A DNA stretch of 64,000 bases from Zestomonas insulae (GCF_016901015.1 NZ_JAFEUP010000005.1:434001-498000), one strand, 5' to 3'; shown: positions 51,031-60,243, counted from the first letter of the stretch. The notes: a model not told the origin generated them from the letters alone. Made by a program: numbers and translations.

Positions 51031-51537
51031 GTGGCCGTCGACGCCCCATCGCAGACCGTCGCGTTGCTCTACCAGCAACACAGCGGCTGGCTGCAGCGCT
51101 GGTTGCGCAAGCGCCTCGGCGACCACGAGCGCGCCGCCGACCTGGCTCAGGACACCTTCCTGCGCCTGCTGGTCAGCCGCCGCCTGCCGGCCTTCGACGA
51201 GGGCCGCCGCTACCTGGTGCAGATCGCCCGCAACCTGGTCATCGACCAGTGGCGCCGCCAGCGCATCGAGCAGGCCTACCTCGACAGCCTCGCCCAGCTC
51301 CCCGAACCGGAAACGCCATCGCTGGAAACGCGCGCGATGGTCATCGAAACCCTCATGCAGATCGACGCGATGCTCGACGACATGCCGGCGCGCGTCCGCG
51401 AAGCCTTCCTGCTGTCGCAGTTCGACGGCCTGACCTACCCGCAGATCGCCGAGCGCCTGCAGGTCAGCGTCAGCGCGGTGCAGAAGTACATGCTGCGCGC
51501 CATCGCCGCCTGCTATCAGGTGCTGTACGCCGAATGA
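51031..51537 (+). CDS. FecI-type ECF sigma factor 1
   Basis: A 168-residue iron-starvation sigma factor with regions 2 (LAQDTFLRLL, YLVQIARNLVIDQWRR) and 4 (LSQFDGLTYPQIAERLQVSVSAVQKYML). It is released by the adjacent anti-sigma factor when the receptor binds its siderophore. Start GTG 51031 has GGAG 6 bases upstream. Its stop overlaps the FecR start (ATGA). Confidence 0.94.
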   Translation: MAVDAPSQTVALLYQQHSGWLQRWLRKRLGDHERAADLAQDTFLRLLVSRRLPAFDEGRRYLVQIARNLVIDQWRRQRIEQAYLDSLAQLPEPETPSLETRAMVIETLMQIDAMLDDMPARVREAFLLSQFDGLTYPQIAERLQVSVSAVQKYMLRAIAACYQVLYAE

Positions 51538-52505
51538 ACCATCCCGCCGAGGCACCCATCGCCGCCGCAATCGTCGAACAGGCCAGTCACTGGTTGATGC
51601 TGCAATGGGGCGGCGAACTGGATGGCGAGCAGCAGCGCCGCTTCCACGAATGGCAGGCCGCCGACCCCGAACATCGACGCGCCTGGCAGCGCCTGGAACG
51701 CCTGCAGGGCACCCTCGCCGGCGTGCCCGGCGCCACCGCGCGCACGGTGCTGCGCGAGCTGCCAGACGCGCGCCGCCGGCAGACCCTCAAGCTGCTCGGC
51801 CTGCTGCTGATGGCCGGCGGTAGTGGCTACCTGGCCGAAACGCAGCTGCCGTGGCGCGAGAGCCTCGCCGACCTGCGGAGCGGCACCGGCGAGCGTCTGC
51901 GCCGCACCCTGCCGGACGGCAGCCGGCTGGTGCTGAACAGCGGCAGCGCGGTGAACATCCGCTACAGCGCCAGCGAACGGCGCATCCAGCTGCTCGGCGG
52001 CGAACTGCTGCTCGACAGCGGCAAGGACCCGGCCCGCCGGCCGCTGATCGTCGAGACCGCCGGCGGCGAGATCGAGGCGCTCGGCACACGCTTCTCGGTC
52101 TACGCGCTGGACGCCGGCAGCCGCGTGGCGCTGTATGACGGCGAGCTGGAACTGCGCCCGCGCGACCTGCCCGCCAGCCGTCTGCAGGCCGGCCAGCAGC
52201 GCTGGTTCGCCGCCGACCGGCTCGGTCCGCTGGCCGTCGCCGACCTCAACGCGGTGGCCTGGAGCGACGAGCGCCTGGTCGCCGAACGCATGCCGCTCGG
52301 CCAGTTCCTCGCCGAACTGGCGCGCCATCGGCGCGGCGTGCTGCGCTGCGACCCGGCCGTCGCCGGCCTGTCGCTGACCGGCGTGTTCCCGCTCGCCGAC
52401 ACCGACCGCGTGCTGGCCGCGCTGCAGCAGTCGCTGCCGATCCGCGTCGAGCGCCTGACCCGCTACTGGGTGACAGTGCACCCCGCCGACGCCCCGTCCC
52501 TGTAG
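51534..52505 (+). CDS. FecR-type anti-sigma/sigma regulator 1
   Basis: A 323-residue single-pass inner-membrane protein: N-terminal sigma-binding domain with FHEWQAADPEHRRAWQRLE (DUF4880), a hydrophobic helix near 83-97, and a periplasmic FecR domain (LPDGSRLVLNSGSAVNI, EALGTRFSVY) plus a C-terminal domain that reads the receptor. Start ATG 51534 overlaps the sigma stop. Its own TAG stop lies in the end of a REP repeat. Confidence 0.93.
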   Translation: MNHPAEAPIAAAIVEQASHWLMLQWGGELDGEQQRRFHEWQAADPEHRRAWQRLERLQGTLAGVPGATARTVLRELPDARRRQTLKLLGLLLMAGGSGYLAETQLPWRESLADLRSGTGERLRRTLPDGSRLVLNSGSAVNIRYSASERRIQLLGGELLLDSGKDPARRPLIVETAGGEIEALGTRFSVYALDAGSRVALYDGELELRPRDLPASRLQAGQQRWFAADRLGPLAVADLNAVAWSDERLVAERMPLGQFLAELARHRRGVLRCDPAVAGLSLTGVFPLADTDRVLAALQQSLPIRVERLTRYWVTVHPADAPSL

Positions 52506-52571
52506 GAGCGAATTCATTCGCGATCACCGGCACCACCTAGCCGCTGTCATCGCGAATGAATGCGCTCCTCC
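52502..52571. repeat. REP-type inverted repeat between FecR1 and its receptor gene
   Basis: GTAGGAGCGAATTCATTCG (start of 52502-52524) is mirrored at 52549-52571 with few mismatches. It is the same family as 32375-32436. The hairpin could reduce read-through from the regulator genes to the receptor gene. Confidence 0.87.
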
Positions 52572-52591
52572 AAGAGCCGGGGCCGCCCTCG

Positions 52592-52615
52592 AAAAATATT
52601 TGCGAAGCCGTTGTC
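52592..52615 (+). promoter_or_regulatory. Candidate FecI-type promoter of receptor 1
   Basis: AAAAAT (52592-52597) and TGTC (52612-52615) resemble the GAAAAT ... TGTC elements reported for Pseudomonas FecI-type promoters. The spacing differs by two from the similar pair before receptor 2, which weakens the call. Confidence 0.3.
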
Positions 52616-52684
52616 GGTTTCCCCAGCTCGTTCGGGATACCTCTTGAAATCACTTAAGAAGCATTCTCAAGAGGACTTTCCAGA

Positions 52685-55105
52685 ATGCCGCAATCGACCC
52701 CCTTGCCCCGCACCCGCCTGACTGTCGCGGTCCGTCACGCCCTGTTCGCCGGCCTGCTAGCCGCCGGCGCGCTGCCACTGCTACCGCTCGCCCAGGCGCA
52801 GCCCGCCGCCAGCCAGCAGGCGCGCAGCTACGCCATCCCGGCCGGCAACCTCGACCAGGTGCTGAACCGCTTTGCCAGCGAGGCCGGTATCCTGCTCTCG
52901 GTCGACGCGCAGCTCACCGCCGGCAAACGCAGCCCGGGACTGAACGGCAGCTACGCGGTGGACGAGGGGCTGGCGCGCCTGCTCAGCGGCACCGGCCTGC
53001 GCGCCCTGAACGCCGGCGGCAACTATGTGCTGGAGGCCGCGACTGGCGATGGCACCGTGGAGCTGGGCGCGACCAGCATCCAGGGCCAGGCCTACAGTTC
53101 CGCCAGCCCGGACGACGGCTACGTGGCCAAGCGCGCCAGCGTCGGCTCGAAGACCGACGCACCGCTAATCGAGACCCCCACCTCGGTCTCGGTGGTGACC
53201 CGCGAGCAGATCGAGGCGCAGCAACCGAAGACCGTCGCCCAGGCGCTGCGCTACACGCCCGGGGTCAACGCCGAACTGGCCGGCCCGCAGTTCGTCACCG
53301 ACCAGCTGATGATCCGCGGCTTTCAGATGGGCACCGGACGCATGCTGCGCGACGGCACGCGCACCTTCCTGCCCGACTTCCTCGGCTGGGACGCACCCGA
53401 GCCCTACGGCCTGGAGCGCATCGAAGTGTTGCGCGGCGCCAGCTCGGTGCTCTATGGCGTCTCCGACCCGGGCGGGCAGATCAACCTGGTGAGCAAGCGG
53501 CCGACCGCCGAGCCGCTGCACCAGGTTCAGCTGCAGGCCGGCAACCTCGACTACCGGCAGGGCGCTTTCGACCTCAGCGACGCACTGGACGAGGAGGGCG
53601 TATGGAGCTACCGGCTGACCGGCCTGCTGCGCGAGGCCGACGCACAGGCCGAGCACATCACCAACCGCCGCCAGTACTTCGCCCCGGCGATCAGCTTCCG
53701 CCCCAGCGAGAACACCGAACTGACCCTGCTCGCCGAGTACCAGAAGCAGACCGGCAACTTCGCCAACCCGCTGCCCGCCGCCGGCACCGTGTTCGGCACC
53801 GCGCAGGGCCGGCTGGACCGCGACACCTACGTCGGCAACACCAACTACGACCACATGACCAACGAGAAGACCTCGCTGGGCTACGTCTTCGAGCACCGCT
53901 TCGACGAGGTCTGGACCCTGCGCCAGAACCTGCGCTACAGCTACTACCGCCAGGACAGTGCCGAGCTGGCAATCTTCGGCCCGATCGCGCCGCCGCTGTA
54001 CAGCCGCTACCTGCAGGAGCGGGAGGGCGATGGCCGGCTGTTCACCGTCGACACCCAGGCGCAGGCCGATTTCGCCACCGGCGACGTGCAGCACACCCTG
54101 CTCGGCGGCTTCGACTACAACAACGGCAAGTTCGACCAGACCCAGGACCTGAGCTTCGTCGGCGAAGCGTTCGACATCTTCGCGCCGGTCCACGACGAGT
54201 CGCTGACCTTCTTTCCGGTGCCCGCCTTCAGTTCCGACTACACGCAGAAGCTCAGCCAGACCGGCGTCTACCTGCAGGACCAGCTGAAGCTCGACAGCTG
54301 GGTTTTCGTGCTCGGCGGCCGCTACGACTGGACCAGCGACCAGCGCGACGACCGCGCCCCGCAGACGCAGAAGGACGAACGCTTCACCGCTCGCGCCGGC
54401 GTGGTCTACCTGTTCGACAACGGCCTGGCGCCCTACGCCAGCTACAGCGAATCGTTCCTGCCGACCATCGGCAACACCCTCGACGGCTCGCAGCTGGAGC
54501 CCACCATCGGCAAGCAGTACGAGATCGGCGTGAAGTACGAGCCGACCGGCTACAACGCGCTGTACACCCTCGCGGCGTTCGACCTGACCCGGGAAAACCT
54601 CACTGAATTCCTGCCCCTTGGCGTGGTGCGCCAGGACGCCGAAGTGCGCTCCAAGGGCATCGAACTGGAAGCCAAGGCCGAGATCGCCCAGGGGCTCAAC
54701 CTGATCGGCAGCTACACCTGGAACGACGTCGAAGTCACCGAATCGGACACCGGCACCGAAGGCAACACGCCGTTCCGCGTGCCGGAGCACATGGCCTCGC
54801 TGTGGGCCGACTACACCGTGCAGGGCGGCGCGCTGAGCGGCCTGCGCCTCGGCGCCGGAACACGCTATGTGGGCAGCAGCTACGGCGACTCGGCCAACAG
54901 CTTCAAGGTCGACAGCTACAGCGTGGTCGACGCGCTGCTCAGCTATCCGCTCGACCAGCTGGATGCCAGCCTCGCCGGCGTCGAACTGTCGCTGAACGCG
55001 GTCAACCTGTTCGACGACGACTACGTGGCCGGCTGCTTCAACGACGTCGGCTGCCAGTACGGCCAGCCGCGCACGGTGTACGCCACCCTGGACTACAGCT
55101 GGTAA
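52685..55105 (+). CDS. TonB-dependent siderophore receptor 1 with signalling domain
   Basis: An 806-residue outer-membrane receptor: signal peptide to about 39, STN/secretin signalling domain at about 45-115 (which contacts FecR), plug domain (TPTSVSVVTREQIEAQQPKT, VLRGASSVLYGVSDPGG) and a 22-strand barrel ending in the aromatic DYSW. The Cys pair CFNDVGCQYG before the last strand is common in FhuA/FoxA-like hydroxamate receptors, so a hydroxamate siderophore is the best guess. Confidence 0.92.
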   Translation: MPQSTPLPRTRLTVAVRHALFAGLLAAGALPLLPLAQAQPAASQQARSYAIPAGNLDQVLNRFASEAGILLSVDAQLTAGKRSPGLNGSYAVDEGLARLLSGTGLRALNAGGNYVLEAATGDGTVELGATSIQGQAYSSASPDDGYVAKRASVGSKTDAPLIETPTSVSVVTREQIEAQQPKTVAQALRYTPGVNAELAGPQFVTDQLMIRGFQMGTGRMLRDGTRTFLPDFLGWDAPEPYGLERIEVLRGASSVLYGVSDPGGQINLVSKRPTAEPLHQVQLQAGNLDYRQGAFDLSDALDEEGVWSYRLTGLLREADAQAEHITNRRQYFAPAISFRPSENTELTLLAEYQKQTGNFANPLPAAGTVFGTAQGRLDRDTYVGNTNYDHMTNEKTSLGYVFEHRFDEVWTLRQNLRYSYYRQDSAELAIFGPIAPPLYSRYLQEREGDGRLFTVDTQAQADFATGDVQHTLLGGFDYNNGKFDQTQDLSFVGEAFDIFAPVHDESLTFFPVPAFSSDYTQKLSQTGVYLQDQLKLDSWVFVLGGRYDWTSDQRDDRAPQTQKDERFTARAGVVYLFDNGLAPYASYSESFLPTIGNTLDGSQLEPTIGKQYEIGVKYEPTGYNALYTLAAFDLTRENLTEFLPLGVVRQDAEVRSKGIELEAKAEIAQGLNLIGSYTWNDVEVTESDTGTEGNTPFRVPEHMASLWADYTVQGGALSGLRLGAGTRYVGSSYGDSANSFKVDSYSVVDALLSYPLDQLDASLAGVELSLNAVNLFDDDYVAGCFNDVGCQYGQPRTVYATLDYSW

Positions 55106-55194
55106 GCAACCCAGGCCTGCCCGCTCGCGGGTAGGCCGCCGTCAGCGCCACGGTCGTGGCGATTGCCGGCGCGCCCGCGGTCTCTATAGAATGA

Positions 55195-55209
55195 GAAGAA
55201 TTCTTATCT
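55195..55209. promoter_or_regulatory. Fur-like box at the second fecI-type gene
   Basis: The same 15-bp palindrome-based sequence as at 50991-51005, here just after TATAGAAT and 16 bases before the GTG start. The extended site matches the Fur consensus at about 13 of 19 positions. Confidence 0.7.
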
Positions 55210-55225
55210 ACTCGTTCGGATTCCC

Positions 55226-55729
55226 GTGCCCGTATTCACCCGCAAGCTGGGTTTTTTCTTCGGTGACCATCACGCCTGGCTGTTGCAGCATGTGCAGCGC
55301 CATCTGCGCAATCGCGCCGATGCCGAGGACACCGCGGCGGAAACCTTCTGCCAGCTGCTCGCCGCACGGGTCGATCCGGACAGCATCGCCCAGCCGCGCG
55401 CCTACCTGTCGACCATCGCCCGGCGGCTGATCTACGACCGCCATCGCCGCCGCCAACTGGAACTCGCCTACCTCGAACGCCTCGCCGCGGTGCCCGAGGC
55501 GCTGGCGCCGTCGCCGGAAGAGATCGCCCTGCTGGTCGAAGCGCTGACCGCCATCGACCGCACCCTCGCCGGCCTGCCGCAGGTGGTCAAGCGCGCCTTC
55601 CTGTACAGCCAGCTGGATGGCTTCAGCTACCAGGAGATCGGTCGCCGCCTGGGCGTTTCCGAGCGTACCGTGGGCCGCTACATGACCCAGGCGCTGCAGC
55701 AGTGCTACCTGACCGGGATGCAGCCATGA
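55226..55729 (+). CDS. FecI-type ECF sigma factor 2
   Basis: A 167-residue ECF sigma factor: region 2 with AEDTAAETFCQLLA and YLSTIARRLIYDRHRRR, region 4 with YSQLDGFSYQEIGRRLGVSERTVGRYM. Start GTG 55226 follows the Fur-like box; a clear ribosome site is not visible. Stop overlaps FecR2 (ATGA). Sequence differs clearly from sigma 1, so it should recognise another promoter. Confidence 0.93.
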   Translation: MPVFTRKLGFFFGDHHAWLLQHVQRHLRNRADAEDTAAETFCQLLAARVDPDSIAQPRAYLSTIARRLIYDRHRRRQLELAYLERLAAVPEALAPSPEEIALLVEALTAIDRTLAGLPQVVKRAFLYSQLDGFSYQEIGRRLGVSERTVGRYMTQALQQCYLTGMQP

Positions 55730-56688
55730 GCCCGGCTAGCCTACCGCGCGCCGGCCAGGAAGCGATCGACTGGATGGTGCGCCTGCGTGCCGGCAACCCG
55801 GATGCGCAACTGCAGGCGCGCTTCGAGACCTGGCGCAGCAGCGATCCGGCCCACGCTGCCGCCTGGACGCAGCTGCAGCAAGGCCTCGGCGGCCCCTTCG
55901 AGACCCTGCGCAGCTTCGAACGGCGCGCCCCCGGCCAGGCCCGCGAAGTGCTGCTGCAGCCGATGGCCTCGCGCCGCGACGTGCTGCGCGGCGTGCTCGG
56001 CCTGGGCCTGTTCGGCGGCGGCTTGTGGCTGGCCACGCGCAGCCAGCCGGGCCAGGCGCTGCTCGCCGACCTGCATACCGCCACCGGCGAACGCCGCGTC
56101 TACCGCCTGGCCGACGGCAGCCAGCTGAGCCTCAACGCCGGCAGCGCGGTGGATATCGACTTCAGCGCCGGCCAGCGCCTGGTACGCCTGCGCTACGGCG
56201 AACTGGTGGTGCAGGTCGCCGCCGATCCGCAGCGACCCTTCGTGGTGCGCAGTGCGCAAGGCGAGAGCCGCGCGCTGGGCACGCGTTTCCTGGTCCGCCA
56301 GGAAGACCAGGCGACCCGCGTGGTGGTGCTCGAACATGCGGTGCGCCTGAGCCTGCCCAGCGGCGTCAGCCATGACCTGCAGGAAGGCCAGGCGGCGCTG
56401 CTGCAGGCGCGCCGGATCGTCCCGCTGTCCGGCCCCGAAACGCAGCGTGCCGACTGGCTGCAGGGCCGCCTGAGCGTGCTCGACGAGCCGCTGGCGGCGG
56501 TGATCGACGCCCTGCGCCCGTACCGCCACGGCCTGATTCGCGTCGCCCCGGCGGTGCGCCCGCTGCGCGTGCAGGGCGTCTATCCGCTGGACGATCCCGA
56601 ACGGGCGCTGACCGCCCTGGCGGAAACCCTGCCGATCCGCATCAGCCATTACGGGCCCTGGTTGACCCTGATCGACGCCGCCGACTGA
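55726..56688 (+). CDS. FecR-type anti-sigma/sigma regulator 2
   Basis: A 320-residue regulator: DUF4880 domain (RFETWRSSDPAHAAAWTQLQ), membrane helix near 96-110 (GVLGLGLFGGGLWLA), FecR domain (LADGSQLSLNAGSAVDI, RALGTRFLVRQ) and C-terminal receptor-reading domain. Start ATG 55726 overlaps the sigma stop. It pairs with the receptor 122 bases downstream. Confidence 0.93.
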   Translation: MSPASLPRAGQEAIDWMVRLRAGNPDAQLQARFETWRSSDPAHAAAWTQLQQGLGGPFETLRSFERRAPGQAREVLLQPMASRRDVLRGVLGLGLFGGGLWLATRSQPGQALLADLHTATGERRVYRLADGSQLSLNAGSAVDIDFSAGQRLVRLRYGELVVQVAADPQRPFVVRSAQGESRALGTRFLVRQEDQATRVVVLEHAVRLSLPSGVSHDLQEGQAALLQARRIVPLSGPETQRADWLQGRLSVLDEPLAAVIDALRPYRHGLIRVAPAVRPLRVQGVYPLDDPERALTALAETLPIRISHYGPWLTLIDAAD

Positions 56689-56729
56689 CCCACAACGGTG
56701 GCCGGCGGCGCGCTGCGCAACGTTTTTAT

Positions 56730-56748
56730 GAAAATAATTCGCATCTGT
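56730..56748. promoter_or_regulatory. Fur-like box / sigma-2 promoter region of receptor 2
   Basis: GAAAATAATTCGCATCTGT matches the Fur consensus at about 13 of 19 positions. It also contains GAAAAT, a possible -35 of a FecI-type promoter, with TGTCCGG at 56748-56754. Which of the two functions is real cannot be decided from sequence. Confidence 0.5.
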
Positions 56749-56810
56749 GTCCGGTTTTCATCGCTCATCGCACCTATCTCCTGACACCCCCACTTGATCA
56801 GGAGCCTTCC

Positions 56811-59258
56811 GTGCCCAAACCCTGGCCCCGCGCCCTTGCCATCGCTCTCGCGCTCGCCGCCGCCACGCCGTTCGGCGTTGCCCACAGCGACCCCGTCAGC
56901 CAGCAGCAGGTGCTGCGCTTCGACCTGCCGCCCGCCAGCCTGGCGGAAACCCTCAACGCCATCGCCCGGCAATCCGGCCAGGTGGTGTCCCTCGAGCCGG
57001 CACTGGTGCGCGGCAAACAGGCGCCGGCGGTGCGCGGCGAGTTCACCGTGGTGCAGGCCCTGCAACAGGCGCTGGCCGGCAGCGGCCTGCAGCTGCGCCT
57101 GACCGAAACCGGCAACTTCAGCGTGCAACCCGCCGCCGAGGCCGGCGCCGTGGAGCTTGGCGCGACCAGCGTGAATGCCAGCGGCCTGGGCGTCACCACC
57201 GAAGGCAGCGGCTCCTACACCACCGGCGCGGTAAGCATCGGCAAGGGCGAACACCGCCTGCGCGAAATCCCCCAGTCGGTCAGCGTGATCACCCGCCAGC
57301 AACTCGATGACCAGGGCATCACCGACCTGCGCGACGCGATCAACCAGACCACCGGCCTGGTCGGCGCCACCGGCATCGGCCCGGGCATGGTGATCTCCTC
57401 GCGCGGCTTCCAGATCGACGACTGGCAGTACGACGGCGTGCCGATCCCGCGCAACGCCTACGTGCTGGGCAACTGGGCGACCCAGGACCTGGTGTTCTTC
57501 GACCGCGTGGAAATCCTCCGCGGCGCCGCCGGCCTGTTGCAGGGCGCCGGCAGCCCCGGCGGGGCGATCAACCTGGTGCGCAAGCGCGGCCAAACGGCGC
57601 CGACCGTCAGCCTCACCGGCAAGGCCGGCTCCTGGGACCACTACGGCCTGCAGGCCGATGCCGGCGGGCCGCTGAACGACAGCGGCAGCGTGCGCGGACG
57701 CCTGGTGGTCGATCAGGACGACACTCACTCGTTCACCGACTACGCGTGGAGCAAGACCACCTCGCTGTACGGCGCGCTGGACGTCGACCTGACCCCGGAC
57801 ACCACCCTGGGCCTCGGCATCAGCAATTCCGACCTCGACTCGCGGCCGATGGTCCGCGGCCTGCCGCGCTACCCGGATGGCCGCGACATCGGCTTCTCGC
57901 GCTCGACCTACAGTGGCGCCACCTGGAATCAGAACGACATCGAGCAGACCACGGTCTACGCCGACCTCGAACACCGTTTCGACGACCACTGGCGCGTCAA
58001 GGCCGCCGCCCTGCGCATGCGCGAACACAACGATTCGACGCACCAGCGCATGCACGGCGAGGTCGCCGACGACGGCAGCGGGCTGAACTTCGCCGACTGG
58101 ATCACCAACTTCGAGTCGACCAAGGAAGGTCTGGACATGTACCTCGATGGCGACTTCGAGGCGTTCTCGCTGGAGCAGGAAGTGACCGTCGGCGGCAACT
58201 ACTCCAAGTACACCTCGGACGACTTCTACGCGCGGCGCTTCGTGCCCGGCGGCAACATTTTCGCCATCGACCACCACCGTCCCGAACCGACCCTCGACGC
58301 CATCCTCGCCTCGCCGGGCGGCCGCTCCACCAATGCTGCCTACGACATCCGCCAGAAGGGCCTGTACGGCAGCTGGCGGGTCAAGCTGGCCGAGCCGCTG
58401 ACCGCGGTGCTCGGCGCCCGGGTCAGCTGGTACGACTACGCCTACAAGCTCCCCGATGACGACTACACCGACAGCATCACCGAGAACGGCGAGGTCACCC
58501 CGTACGTCGGGCTGATCTACGACCTCAACCACGAGTGGTCGGTGTACGCCAGCTACACCGATGTGTTCGAGCCGCAGAGTGGGCGCACGGTGCAGCAGAC
58601 GATGCTCGAGCCGGTGATCGGCAGCAACTACGAAGTGGGCCTCAAGGGCGAACTGCTTGATGGCCGGGTCAATACCTCGCTGGCGCTGTTCCGCTACGAC
58701 CAGAAGAACCGCGCGGTGACCGATACCGACAGTTTCGACCCGGCTAACCCCAACGACCCGAGCAAGCCCGGCTGCGACGGCTGGTACTGCTCGATGACCT
58801 CCGGCAAGGTGCGCAGCCAGGGTATCGAGGCCGAAGTCAGCGGCGAGGTCGTCCGCGATCTGCAGCTGTTCGCCGGCTACACCTACAACACCACCAAGTT
58901 CCTCGACGACCCGGAGAACGAAGGCCGGGTGTTCAGCCAGTGGACGCCCAAGCACATGCTGCGCACCTGGGCCGACTACCAGTTGCCGGGTGAGTGGAAT
59001 CGCATCAGCGTCGGCGGCGGCTTCACCTCGCAGAGCCATACGGTGAGCTTCGACCGTGAATTCGAGGTGCCCGGCTTCACCGTGTGGAACGCCCGTCTGG
59101 GTTACCGCCTGAGCCGCGAGATCGACCTGGCGCTGAACGCCAACAACCTGTTCGACAAGCGCTACTACCTGCCCGGCTATGCCGCCGCCGACGGCGGCAA
59201 CAACTTCGGCGATCCGCGCAACCTGATGTTCAGCGTCAAGTACACGCCGCAGTTCTAA
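56811..59258 (+). CDS. TonB-dependent siderophore receptor 2 with signalling domain (FpvA-like)
   Basis: An 815-residue receptor: signal peptide to about 26, STN domain (about 35-108, FDLPPASLAETLNAIARQSG), plug domain (REIPQSVSVITRQQLDDQG, ILRGAAGLLQGAGSPGG) and barrel ending YTPQF. Overall plan is like ferripyoverdine receptors. A Cys pair (CDGWYC near 654-659) is in an outer loop. Start GTG 56811 has AGGAG upstream. Confidence 0.92.
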   Translation: MPKPWPRALAIALALAAATPFGVAHSDPVSQQQVLRFDLPPASLAETLNAIARQSGQVVSLEPALVRGKQAPAVRGEFTVVQALQQALAGSGLQLRLTETGNFSVQPAAEAGAVELGATSVNASGLGVTTEGSGSYTTGAVSIGKGEHRLREIPQSVSVITRQQLDDQGITDLRDAINQTTGLVGATGIGPGMVISSRGFQIDDWQYDGVPIPRNAYVLGNWATQDLVFFDRVEILRGAAGLLQGAGSPGGAINLVRKRGQTAPTVSLTGKAGSWDHYGLQADAGGPLNDSGSVRGRLVVDQDDTHSFTDYAWSKTTSLYGALDVDLTPDTTLGLGISNSDLDSRPMVRGLPRYPDGRDIGFSRSTYSGATWNQNDIEQTTVYADLEHRFDDHWRVKAAALRMREHNDSTHQRMHGEVADDGSGLNFADWITNFESTKEGLDMYLDGDFEAFSLEQEVTVGGNYSKYTSDDFYARRFVPGGNIFAIDHHRPEPTLDAILASPGGRSTNAAYDIRQKGLYGSWRVKLAEPLTAVLGARVSWYDYAYKLPDDDYTDSITENGEVTPYVGLIYDLNHEWSVYASYTDVFEPQSGRTVQQTMLEPVIGSNYEVGLKGELLDGRVNTSLALFRYDQKNRAVTDTDSFDPANPNDPSKPGCDGWYCSMTSGKVRSQGIEAEVSGEVVRDLQLFAGYTYNTTKFLDDPENEGRVFSQWTPKHMLRTWADYQLPGEWNRISVGGGFTSQSHTVSFDREFEVPGFTVWNARLGYRLSREIDLALNANNLFDKRYYLPGYAAADGGNNFGDPRNLMFSVKYTPQF

Positions 59259-59261
59259 GCC

Positions 59262-60155
59262 TCAGCCGGCCGCCGCCAGCTCCTCGCGTAGCCACTGCGC
59301 GAGGCGCTCGGCGCGCTGATCGAGGCTGCGCGCCGGCACCCACAGGGCCAGCCGCGCCGGGGTTTCGACGAAGCCCCAGGGCGCCAACAGGCGGCCGGCG
59401 GCGAGGTCGTCGGCGACCAGCAGCTGCGGGGCGATGGCCACGCCGAGACCGGCCACCGCCGCTTCCAGCAGATAGTAGAGGTGTTCGAAGCCCTGGCCGA
59501 GGCGCAGCTCGCCCGGTGCCAGGCCGTGGCCCTGCGCCCATTGCGGCCAGGCCTGCGGGCGCGAGGCGGTGTGCAACAGCGCTTCGCCGCCGAGCGCGCG
59601 CGCCGGCGCCTGCTGCAGCGCGGCGGCACGCGGGTGGCGCGGGCTGAGCACCGCGCCAATGCGCTCGGCAGCCAGTTCGTAGACCTGCATGTCGGCCGGC
59701 CACGGCGGTTCGGCAAACCACAGCGTGGCATCCAGCCCGGCGCGGCGTGGGTCGAGATCGCCCTCGCTGGCCGACAGCTGCAGGCGCAGCTCGGGCAGCG
59801 CGCGATTGAGGCGGTCGAGGCGCGGAATGAACCAGCGCGCCAGCAGGCTGCCGGGGCAACCGAGCACGAACGGCGCATCGGCGCGGCCCTGGCGCAATTC
59901 GCCGCACACACCGCGCAAGCGCTCGAACGCCTCGCCGCTGGCGTCGCGCAGGCGCAGCCCGGCATCGGTGAGTTTTACGCCGCGGCCTTCCTTGTCGAAC
60001 AGGCGCACCCCGAGGTGTTCCTCGAGCTGGCGGATCTGCCGGCTCACCGCGCCGTGGGTGACATGCAGTTCGGCGGCGGCCTGGCTGATGCTGAGTAGCC
60101 GGGCGGCCGCTTCGAAGGCGCGCAGAGCGTTCAGCGGGGGGAGTTCGTTGGCCAT
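59262..60155 (-). CDS. trpI: TrpI, LysR-type activator of trpBA
   Basis: A 297-residue LysR regulator: helix-turn-helix LNALRAFEAAARLLSISQAAAELHVTHGAVSRQI is at the N-terminus, the sensor domain follows. In Pseudomonas TrpI senses indoleglycerol phosphate and activates the divergent trpBA operon. ATG 60155 was chosen; the longer frame runs into the trp promoter region. Confidence 0.92.
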   Translation of the reverse strand: MANELPPLNALRAFEAAARLLSISQAAAELHVTHGAVSRQIRQLEEHLGVRLFDKEGRGVKLTDAGLRLRDASGEAFERLRGVCGELRQGRADAPFVLGCPGSLLARWFIPRLDRLNRALPELRLQLSASEGDLDPRRAGLDATLWFAEPPWPADMQVYELAAERIGAVLSPRHPRAAALQQAPARALGGEALLHTASRPQAWPQWAQGHGLAPGELRLGQGFEHLYYLLEAAVAGLGVAIAPQLLVADDLAAGRLLAPWGFVETPARLALWVPARSLDQRAERLAQWLREELAAAG

Positions 60156-60221
60156 GTGGATGCGTGAGTTTTCCTGACAGGTTAGGGCGATCTTATCGCT
60201 TTTCCGCACGATGGTCAGGGG

Positions 60222-60227
60222 TAGAAT
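60222..60227 (+). promoter_or_regulatory. Candidate -10 of the trpBA promoter
   Basis: TAGAAT lies in the trpI-trpB gap with only a weak -35, as expected of an activator-dependent promoter. Transcription would start just before the inverted repeat at 60244. Confidence 0.4.
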
Positions 60228-60243
60228 GGCGCCATTCGCTGAC

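Noticed and set aside
56649..59039. A 796-residue minus-strand reading frame opposite receptor 2
   Set aside because: It is a shadow of a high-GC coding region; the plus strand has a full TonB receptor with signal peptide and C-terminal aromatic residue.
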